Position numbers and translations under genes: made by a program. Positions 16,891 to 22,524 of a stretch of DNA of 22,524 bases are shown here, piece by piece. Position 1 is the first letter of the stretch, and each line of letters opens with the position of its first letter. This stretch comes from a bacterium (GTDB taxonomy: Bacteria > Hydrogenedentota > Hydrogenedentia > Hydrogenedentiales > SLHB01): NCBI GenBank assembly GCA_024231375.1, contig JAAEQP010001844.1:1-22524 (forward strand), given 5' to 3'. The notes beneath the pieces were generated by a model. The model did not search any database. It saw only the letters and a program-made list of their open reading frames with translations, and was not told the DNA's origin.

Positions 16891-16936
16891 AAACCGGCGC
16901 GCTCGCGGTGTCCAATGGAACTCACAAACGCGCCGG
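16891..16936 (-). terminator. Candidate terminator of the ribosomal operon after rplQ
   Basis: On the minus strand CCGGCGCG (16936-16929) pairs perfectly with CGCGCCGG (16901-16894), followed by TTT. The 27-base loop can fold further through GTG/CAC and TCC/GGA. It starts about 30 bases after the rplQ stop. The short T run lowers confidence. Confidence 0.55.
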
Positions 16937-16968
16937 CAACAGTCTACTCTACTCGCGGGAAGGAGTCT

Positions 16969-17340
16969 CTACTCCTCGATCTCGCCAAGACCTACGAGTT
17001 CGACACGGGCCATTTCGGCTGCATCGCCCAGCCGGTGGTCCATGCGAAGAATCCGGGTGTAGCCGCCCGGCCGCTCTACGAAAGAGGGGCCGATCTCGGT
17101 GAAGAGACGGTGAACCACCTCGTCGTCGCGAAGGGCTGCAAACGCGCGCCGCCGGTTCGCTACACTGTCGCTTTTTGCCAGCGTGATCAGCGGCTCGGCG
17201 AATCCTCGAAGTTCCTTCGATTTTGCCAGTGTCGTCACAATCGCATTGTGCTTGAACAGGGCCAAGGCGAGGTTCTTCATGGTCGCCTTGCGGTGGGCCG
17301 TGGTGCGTCCCAGCCGTCTACCTGCTTTCCGATGCCTCAT
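16969..17340 (-). CDS. rplQ: 50S ribosomal protein L17 (bL17)
   Basis: Large-subunit ribosomal protein near the peptide exit tunnel. The 123-residue sequence starts [19 protein letters not shown] and has the family block [20 protein letters not shown], then GGYTRI toward the C-terminus. Length is normal for bacterial L17. The ATG at 17340 has GAGG about 10 bases upstream. It follows rpoA by 50 bases, the usual last gene of the alpha operon. Confidence 0.97.
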   Translation of the reverse strand: MRHRKAGRRLGRTTAHRKATMKNLALALFKHNAIVTTLAKSKELRGFAEPLITLAKSDSVANRRRAFAALRDDEVVHRLFTEIGPSFVERPGGYTRILRMDHRLGDAAEMARVELVGLGEIEE

Positions 17341-17390
17341 AACTCCATGTCCTCTATCGGTTCTCGGGCGCCTCGCGCTCGCCTGTCTGT

Positions 17391-18401
17391 CTATTCTTCT
17401 TCTTCTTCCGCAGCTTCGTCGTCGTCGACCGCGTCGGCCGTGCCGACCCCGGTCTTCATGCCCAGCGACAGGTCCATCGACTCGAGAATCGCCTTGATCT
17501 CGTCAAGCGATTTCTTGCCAAAGTTATGGAACTTCAGCATCTCGGCCTCCGAACGGACCACCAGGTCGCCGATCGCCGTGATGTTGGCCGCCTTCAGGCA
17601 GTTCGCCGCACGGACGCTCAGTTCGAGTTCGTCGACCGGGCGGGCGAGCTTCCGCATCAGTTCGGGATCCTCGGAGGACCCGGCCGCCTCGTCCTGCGCG
17701 TCGTCCTGCTGTTGCTGCACGAAGATCTTCATGTGCTCGATCAACAGGTTGGATGCTTCCTCGACCGCCTTCTCCGGCGCGATCGAGCCGTCCGTCCACA
17801 CTTCCAGAATCAGCCGGTCGTAGTCTGTCATCTGGCCTACGCGCGCGTCTTCCACACGGAAATTCACCCGGGTCACCGGAGAGAAGTTTGCATCGAGATA
17901 GATGGTGCCGATAGGAGCGTGCTCCAGTTCGAATTCCTCGGCGTTTACGTAGCCGCGTCCGCGGGCTACCTTCACTTCCATCTCGATCGTGGCTGAATTC
18001 GACGTGCACGTGAACAGCAGCTGGTCGGGAGTGAACACGTCAATGTCCTGGTCTTTGAAGACCTCTCCGGCGGTGACCGGACCCGATCCCTTGTGCTTGA
18101 AGGAGAAAATGACGGATTCGGTCTGATTCAGGCGGATCTGGCACCGCTTGAAGTTCAGGACCACGTCCGTCACGTCTTCCTTGACGCCTGGAATCGCCGA
18201 AAATTCGTGCTGCACCCCTTCGATGCGGATCGCCGTTACCGCCGATCCCTCCAGCGATGCGAGGAGAACCCGACGCAACGAGTTGCCCACCGTTGTGCCG
18301 TACCCACGCTCAAACGGCTCTACCGCGAATTGGGTATACCCGTCCGTACTACCGTCCTCTATGGTCACGAATTTCGGAATAACAAAATCTGCTGCAATCA
18401 T
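17391..18401 (-). CDS. rpoA: DNA-directed RNA polymerase subunit alpha
   Basis: Scaffold for RNA polymerase assembly and contact point for activators and UP elements. The N-terminal domain (about 1-230) has [12 protein letters not shown], the dimerisation and beta-binding region. A linker rich in Gln, Asp and Glu (about 229-250) leads to the C-terminal domain, with [19 protein letters not shown]; Arg264 corresponds to the E. coli DNA-contacting Arg265. LGMK is followed by an unusual acidic tail (residues 322-336, ending in five Glu). The total of 336 residues is slightly above the usual ~329 because of this tail. GGGAGG lies 9 bases before the ATG. rpsD, which often sits directly upstream, is missing; only 89 non-coding bases separate rpoA from rpsK. 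Confidence 0.98.
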   Translation of the reverse strand: MIAADFVIPKFVTIEDGSTDGYTQFAVEPFERGYGTTVGNSLRRVLLASLEGSAVTAIRIEGVQHEFSAIPGVKEDVTDVVLNFKRCQIRLNQTESVIFSFKHKGSGPVTAGEVFKDQDIDVFTPDQLLFTCTSNSATIEMEVKVARGRGYVNAEEFELEHAPIGTIYLDANFSPVTRVNFRVEDARVGQMTDYDRLILEVWTDGSIAPEKAVEEASNLLIEHMKIFVQQQQDDAQDEAAGSSEDPELMRKLARPVDELELSVRAANCLKAANITAIGDLVVRSEAEMLKFHNFGKKSLDEIKAILESMDLSLGMKTGVGTADAVDDDEAAEEEEE

Positions 18402-18490
18402 GCTTTATCGCCTCCCGGCAATGGGGCCTAACCTTCGTTCCTGACTTCCACGCGAGACACCGCTGGGTGCCCCGCTCACGTTGGGCCGCC

Positions 18491-18886
18491 CTACACCCGC
18501 CGACGTTTCGGCGGTCTGCATCCGTTGTGCGGAATACTTGTGACGTCCTTGATGAGCGTGATATCAAGGCCCGCTGCCTGAATCGCCCGAATCGCCGATT
18601 CACGCCCGGCTCCCGGACCGTTCACATGCACGCGCACGTCCTTGAGCCCGGCTTCAAGCGCCTTCCCTGCAGCCGCTTCCGCAGCAACCTGTGCCGCGAA
18701 AGACGTGCTCTTGCGCGATCCCACGAACCCGACTTGGCCTGCGCTCGACCAGGAAATGACATTGCCGTGACTGTCCGTGATCGACACGATGGTATTGTTG
18801 AACGTGGCCTGAACGTGCGCGACACCGCTGGTGACGTTGAGGGTACGCCTGCGCTTACCCTTGGCTTTCCGCTTCTCTTTTGCCAC
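18491..18886 (-). CDS. rpsK: 30S ribosomal protein S11 (uS11)
   Basis: Small-subunit platform protein that contacts the 3' end of 16S rRNA. The 131-residue sequence has the family core [18 protein letters not shown], then [14 protein letters not shown] and the C-terminal [18 protein letters not shown]. It begins with GTG at 18886, with AGGAGG (18895-18900) 8 bases upstream. That site immediately follows the rpsM stop codon, so the two genes are tightly linked. Confidence 0.98.
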   Translation of the reverse strand: MAKEKRKAKGKRRRTLNVTSGVAHVQATFNNTIVSITDSHGNVISWSSAGQVGFVGSRKSTSFAAQVAAEAAAGKALEAGLKDVRVHVNGPGAGRESAIRAIQAAGLDITLIKDVTSIPHNGCRPPKRRRV

Positions 18887-18900
18887 TGAACGCGTCCTCC

Positions 18901-19266
18901 TTATTTCTTCTTGACGGTTGCGCCGCGCGGACCCTTACGGGTGCGCGCGTTCGTGTGCGTCCGTTGACCGCGCACGGGCAGACCGCGCTTGTGCCGCAAC
19001 CCACGGTAGCTATTGATGTCCATGAGCCGCTTGATGTTGGCCGTTACGTCACGACGCAGATCACCCTCGACCTCATACTTGGCCGTAATGGTCGCGGAAA
19101 GCTTGCTGACCTCTTCGTCCGTGAGGTCCCGCACGCGGGTGTCCGGGCCGATCCCCGTCTCAGCCAGCACTTGCTTGGCTCGGGTGAGGCCGATTCCAAA
19201 AATGTATTGAAGACCTGCTTCCACACGCTTGTCTCGTGGGAGGTCAACTCCGACTACACGTGCCAT
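18901..19266 (-). CDS. rpsM: 30S ribosomal protein S13 (uS13)
   Basis: Small-subunit head protein that contacts the P-site tRNA and bridges to the large subunit. The 121-residue sequence starts [16 protein letters not shown] and contains [14 protein letters not shown] and the typical C-terminus [20 protein letters not shown] with a basic tail. The ATG at 19266 has AGGAG 10 bases upstream. It is the first gene of the classic alpha-operon part, 64 bases after rpmJ. Confidence 0.98.
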   Translation of the reverse strand: MARVVGVDLPRDKRVEAGLQYIFGIGLTRAKQVLAETGIGPDTRVRDLTDEEVSKLSATITAKYEVEGDLRRDVTANIKRLMDINSYRGLRHKRGLPVRGQRTHTNARTRKGPRGATVKKK

Positions 19267-19330
19267 TCCAATCTATCTCCTATGGGGCGCCGCTTGCAGT
19301 GCCGCGGTACGCTGCCGCGGACGGCGACCA

Positions 19331-19444
19331 TTAGCCCTGCCGCTGTTTGTGACGCGGGTTGTCGCAGATCACCCGCACACTTCCGTGGCGCCGAATGACC
19401 TTGCATTTCTCACACATCTTCTTCACGGAACTCCGTACCTTCAT
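19331..19444 (-). CDS. rpmJ: 50S ribosomal protein L36 (bL36), zinc-binding type
   Basis: A 37-residue gene found by reading the minus strand between map and rpsM. The product starts [14 protein letters not shown] and has the zinc ribbon ligands Cys11, Cys14, Cys27 and His32, so it is the C+ form of L36. GGAG lies 6 bases before the ATG at 19444. The family normally has 37-38 residues and sits in this position, often right after infA, which is absent here. Confidence 0.96.
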   Translation of the reverse strand: MKVRSSVKKMCEKCKVIRRHGSVRVICDNPRHKQRQG

Positions 19445-19521
19445 CACTCACTCCATTGCGCTGTCGCGCATCCGTGGGAACCGGGCTCGACGTTCCGGCC
19501 AGGTGCACCCTGGCGTCGCCT

Positions 19522-20298
19522 CTAGGCCACCCGGCCCCACGCCAATTCCGGCGTCACAGACAGGATCTCGGCCCGGTCTTTACGAACCACTACGCTATGC
19601 TCAAAATGCGCGCTCGGCTTGCGGTCGGCGGTGACCGCCGTCCAGCCGTCGCGCAGCACCTTCGTCTTGAACGTGCCCACATTCACCATCGGCTCAATTG
19701 CCAAGACCATGCCTTCACGCAACTCCGGGCCGGGACTTCCAGTCGCGAAGTTCGGCACCTGGGGCGGTTCGTGCATTTCCGCGCCGATCCCGTGGCCCAC
19801 GAAACTCCGGACCACCGAGAACCCAGCGCCTTCGGCCTCGCCTTGAATGGCCCGCGACACCGCCTCAAGAGGGTTTCCCTCACGGGCGGCCTCGATCCCA
19901 CGCGCAAGCGCCTGGTTCGTCGCGACCATCAAGCGTTGGCGGACATCGTCCACCTCGCCGCATGGAATTGTCACGGCCGCGTCGCCGTGGAACCCACCGT
20001 AGTAGGCACCCACGTCGATGCTGACAATCTCGCCTTCCTTCAACTTTCGCGCGCCCGGTATCCCGTGAACGATGACCTCGTCCACCGAGATGCAGGTCGC
20101 ATTCGGATACCCGTGGTATCCCAGGAACGACGGTGTCGCCCCTTCTTCGCGTATCAATGCCTCGCCCGCCGCATCCAACTCCGCCGTGGTGACACCCGGC
20201 TTCACCATCCCGGCGAGCATGGCGAGCGTCTTCGCCACTATCCGGTTCGCGATTCGCAACGTGCCGATCTCGTCCTCGGTCCGAATCGCGATCTTCAC
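19522..20298 (-). CDS. map: Methionine aminopeptidase, type I
   Basis: Removes the initiator methionine from nascent proteins after deformylation. The 258-residue protein has the complete two-metal site of the family: Asp95, Asp106, His169, Glu202 and Glu233, with catalytic His79 in VHGIP. The signature SFVGHGIGAEMHEPPQVPN is intact. It is the short bacterial type without an N-terminal extension. The start codon is GTG at 20298, overlapping the adk stop as GTGA, with no clear ribosome site, so translation is probably coupled to adk. It ends 77 bases before rpmJ, a spacer that in many bacteria would hold infA but here has no open frame of that size. Confidence 0.97.
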   Translation of the reverse strand: MKIAIRTEDEIGTLRIANRIVAKTLAMLAGMVKPGVTTAELDAAGEALIREEGATPSFLGYHGYPNATCISVDEVIVHGIPGARKLKEGEIVSIDVGAYYGGFHGDAAVTIPCGEVDDVRQRLMVATNQALARGIEAAREGNPLEAVSRAIQGEAEGAGFSVVRSFVGHGIGAEMHEPPQVPNFATGSPGPELREGMVLAIEPMVNVGTFKTKVLRDGWTAVTADRKPSAHFEHSVVVRKDRAEILSVTPELAWGRVA

Positions 20299-20981
20299 GT
20301 CGCGTCCGCCGTACCCAGCCCGGCCAGTAGGACCTCAATCGACGCAAACACGTCGTCCGGGCCTCTGCCCGAGCCGGCGACCGACTTCACCAGACCCCGT
20401 TCCTCGTAGAACGCCAGGAGCGGCATCGTGGTCTCGCCGTAAACGCGCAACCGTTCGCGAATCGTGTCTTCGCGGTCGTCTCTGCGTTGCTCAAGGGAGC
20501 CGCTGCAACCTTCCCGGTCGCAGAGCGTCCCGTCTCCACCTTTGGGCGGATCGAATTTCAAATTATAAATGGCGCCGCAGACGCCGCACGTCCGCCGGGC
20601 CGTCAACCGATCCACGATCTCGTCATCGGGGACCGCAATATCTATCACTCCGTCAAGCCGTTGCCCGCGCGAAGCCAACTCGGCCTCAAGCGCTTCGGCC
20701 TGCGGCACGGACCGCGGAAACCCATCGAGCACATAGCCTGCTTCGCACTCGGGCTCGCGCAGCCGGCTGAATACCACATCGCACGTCAGTTCATCGGACA
20801 CCAAGTGCCCGGACGCGAGCACCGTTTCAACCTGCTTGCCGAGATCCGTGCCCTTCTCGAGATGGCCGCGGAAGATGTCGCCCGACGACACATGCAGCAC
20901 GTTTCGAACCGCGGCGATCCGCTTCGCCTGCGTTCCTTTGCCGGCCCCGGGGGCTCCCAGCATGACGATTCGTGTGCTCAC
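20295..20981 (-). CDS. adk: Adenylate kinase (zinc-LID type)
   Basis: Interconverts AMP + ATP and 2 ADP. The 228-residue protein has the P-loop GAPGAGKGT at 9-17, the AMP-binding region SSGDIFR and the DGFPRS motif. Its LID contains four cysteines (132, 135, 154 and 159), implying bound zinc; the spacing C-x2-C-x18-C-x4-C is slightly wider than the common form. The start is taken as GTG at 20981, giving MSTRIVMLG, because AAGGAGG lies upstream and the P-loop then sits at the usual position. An in-frame extension to 21077 would run into secY and adds 32 residues of low-complexity sequence. It lies 49 bases after secY and overlaps map by 4 bases. Confidence 0.95.
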   Translation of the reverse strand: MSTRIVMLGAPGAGKGTQAKRIAAVRNVLHVSSGDIFRGHLEKGTDLGKQVETVLASGHLVSDELTCDVVFSRLREPECEAGYVLDGFPRSVPQAEALEAELASRGQRLDGVIDIAVPDDEIVDRLTARRTCGVCGAIYNLKFDPPKGGDGTLCDREGCSGSLEQRRDDREDTIRERLRVYGETTMPLLAFYEERGLVKSVAGSGRGPDDVFASIEVLLAGLGTADAT

Positions 20982-21030
20982 GATGCCGTCGACCTCCTTC
21001 GGTCCGTCTTCCGATTCGATCCCAGCCTGG

Positions 21031-22365
21031 CTACCCGCGCCGGCCGCGGACGCGCCGTGCGCCCGTGAAGCCGTCATAGTGACGCATAATCAGATGCTGC
21101 TCGATTTGCCGGACCGTATCCAGGGCCACGCCGACCAAAATCAGCAGGCTCGTTCCGCCGAAGAACTGTGAAATCAGGCCGCTCTGGACGTCCATAGCCT
21201 GACTCACGAACTGCGGCAGCAGGGCCACACCCGCAAGGAATAGCGAACCCACCAGCGTGATGCGGACCATCACGCGGTTCAAGTATTCGGCGGTGGCTTT
21301 GCCAGGCCGCACGCCCATGATGACGCCGCCATACTTTTTGAGCTGATCCGCCATTTCGACAGGATTGAACGTAATCGCCGTGTAGAAAAAGCAGAAGAAG
21401 ATAATCAGCGCGGCGTACACCAACAAATACAGCGGTTTGTCGTAGCCGAAGTACGCATCGAAAAATCCCGCCACACCCGACGGCAGTGCAATGCTCTTGC
21501 CGATAATCCCGGGGAGCATCAGCAGCGAACTGGCGAAAATGATCGGAATCACGCCCGCTTGGTTCACACGCAAGGGCAAGTAACTACGGTTTCCGCCCAG
21601 CATCTTGCGGCCCTTGACCTGCCGTGGATACTGCACCGGAACGCGGCGCTGCCCCGTGGTGACCAGGATGACACCAGCGACTACGGCAACCATCAATGCC
21701 ACAAGGGTCAGGCCCTTGAACACGGACAATTCGCCGCTTGTGACCAGGTCAAACAGCATGATGAGGGCTTGGGGCATTCGCGCCACAATGCTCACGAAAA
21801 TGATGAGCGAGATGCCGTTGCCGATGCCGTATTCGCTGATTTGTTCGCCAACCCACATAATGAACGCGGTACCCGTCGTGAACGAGAGCACACAGATGAA
21901 GTAGAACAGCGGACCCGTATTGGGAACGATGATCCTGCCCGGCTCGTTCAAACTGGTCAACCATGTCGCGATCGTCAGCGATTGGACGATGCACAGCCCA
22001 ATGGTACCGTACCGTGTGTACTCGGTGATCTTCTTCTGACCTTCGGCGCCTTCCTTGGCCAACTTCTCCAAGGCGGGCACAACAGCCGTCAGCAGTTGGA
22101 TAATGATCGAGGCGCTGATGTAAGGCATAATGCCCAGCGCGAACACGGTGGCTTGGGAGAATGCGCCGCCCGTGAACATGTCGTAGAACCCAAGCAGACC
22201 GCCGCCCTTGCCCATCCACTCGCTAAGCGCACCCCCGTCGATCCCCGGTGTGGGCACGTGCGCGCCCAAACGGTAGACCGCGAGCATGACCAACGAGAAG
22301 ATGATCCGCTGCTTCAACTCCGGAATCTTAAACGAATTCCTAAAGGCTTCAACCGGCTGTGACAC
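21031..22365 (-). CDS. secY: Protein translocase subunit SecY
   Basis: Channel-forming subunit of the SecYEG translocon in the cytoplasmic membrane. The 444-residue protein has the ten hydrophobic segments expected, beginning about residues 20-38 and continuing through the well-conserved GIMPYISASIIIQLL, the cytosolic signature near KKITEYTRYGTI (about 111-122) and GEQISEYGIGNGISLIIF (about 173-190). The C-terminal loop has GGVIMGVRPGKATAEYLN, and the sequence ends in the basic stretch GARRVRGRRG. The start is GTG at 22365, with AAGGAG 10 bases upstream. It begins 15 bases after rplO, as is standard in the spc operon. Confidence 0.98.
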   Translation of the reverse strand: MSQPVEAFRNSFKIPELKQRIIFSLVMLAVYRLGAHVPTPGIDGGALSEWMGKGGGLLGFYDMFTGGAFSQATVFALGIMPYISASIIIQLLTAVVPALEKLAKEGAEGQKKITEYTRYGTIGLCIVQSLTIATWLTSLNEPGRIIVPNTGPLFYFICVLSFTTGTAFIMWVGEQISEYGIGNGISLIIFVSIVARMPQALIMLFDLVTSGELSVFKGLTLVALMVAVVAGVILVTTGQRRVPVQYPRQVKGRKMLGGNRSYLPLRVNQAGVIPIIFASSLLMLPGIIGKSIALPSGVAGFFDAYFGYDKPLYLLVYAALIIFFCFFYTAITFNPVEMADQLKKYGGVIMGVRPGKATAEYLNRVMVRITLVGSLFLAGVALLPQFVSQAMDVQSGLISQFFGGTSLLILVGVALDTVRQIEQHLIMRHYDGFTGARRVRGRRG

Positions 22366-22380
22366 CTGGCTCGCGCTCCT

Positions 22381-22524
22381 TTACTTCTCGTCGGCCGTTT
22401 TCGGCTTCTTGCCGGCGCGACTCGGCGACGGGATCAATTCCACGCTGCCGCCCGCCGCTTCAATCTTGGCCTTGGCCGACGCGCTGATCGCGGTGGCCTT
22501 CACAATAAATTTCTTGGTCACTTC
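22381..22524 (-). CDS. rplO: 50S ribosomal protein L15 (uL15), C-terminal 47 residues (cut by window edge)
   Basis: Only the 3' end is in the window; the start lies beyond 22524. The visible sequence contains FIVKATAISASAKAKIEAAG and GSVELIPSPS, the typical C-terminal helix and strand of L15, followed by a Lys-rich tail. It is immediately upstream of secY, its usual neighbour, which supports the call. Confidence 0.9.
   Translation of the reverse strand, partial: EVTKKFIVKATAISASAKAKIEAAGGSVELIPSPSRAGKKPKTADEK

Noticed and set aside
20982..21077. In-frame upstream extension of adk
   Set aside because: It would overlap secY and add low-complexity sequence. The GTG at 20981 has AAGGAGG before it and gives the normal adenylate kinase N-terminus.

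Overview
The window is a GC-rich bacterial chromosome segment dominated by housekeeping genes. The alpha-operon layout, Shine-Dalgarno sites (several GTG starts) and sigma70-type promoters are clearly bacterial. Three features suggest a Planctomycetes/Lentisphaerae-like or Hydrogenedentes-like lineage, often recovered as metagenome bins: a type IV pilin-like protein with a C-terminal MDGHVEF motif, a WxxGxW-repeat protein, and a Tat-exported sugar isomerase-like TIM barrel beside dehydrogenases. This placement is from family knowledge, not a search. An anaerobic-type ribonucleotide reductase (nrdD) suggests growth without oxygen.

Layout. 1-428 (minus) is the start of nrdD, preceded by a ~365-nt leader and a perfect consensus promoter. 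904-3800 (minus) holds serA then icd. 3801-4359 is a long non-coding divergent region with a block of three GC-rich hairpins. 4360-5334 (plus) encodes an unrecognised membrane-anchored protein. 5350-6472 (minus) is def-recR. 6613-9106 (minus) is a three-gene unit of a Tat-exported TIM-barrel protein and two short-chain dehydrogenases, probably for sugar or polyol conversion. 9323-14049 (plus) holds the WxxGxW-repeat protein, a GH116 glycosidase and the pilin-like protein, the last with a structured leader and a strong terminator. 14181-16820 (minus) is mutS with a promoter so close that its mRNA should be leaderless. 16969-22524 (minus) is the spc/alpha ribosomal cluster in the order rplO-secY-adk-map-rpmJ-rpsM-rpsK-rpoA-rplQ.

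How they work together. The right third is translation, secretion and transcription machinery. Adk and Map are translationally coupled by a GTGA overlap, and Def elsewhere in the window supplies the enzyme acting just before Map. infA and rpsD, common members of this cluster in other bacteria, are absent from it here. serA and icd link serine synthesis with 2-oxoglutarate supply. The middle third is carbohydrate handling and surface structures.

I found no CRISPR array, tRNA, rRNA, transposase, phage gene or defence system. The best candidates for something undescribed are non-coding: the nrdD leader, the hairpin block at 4048-4211, and the pilin leader.
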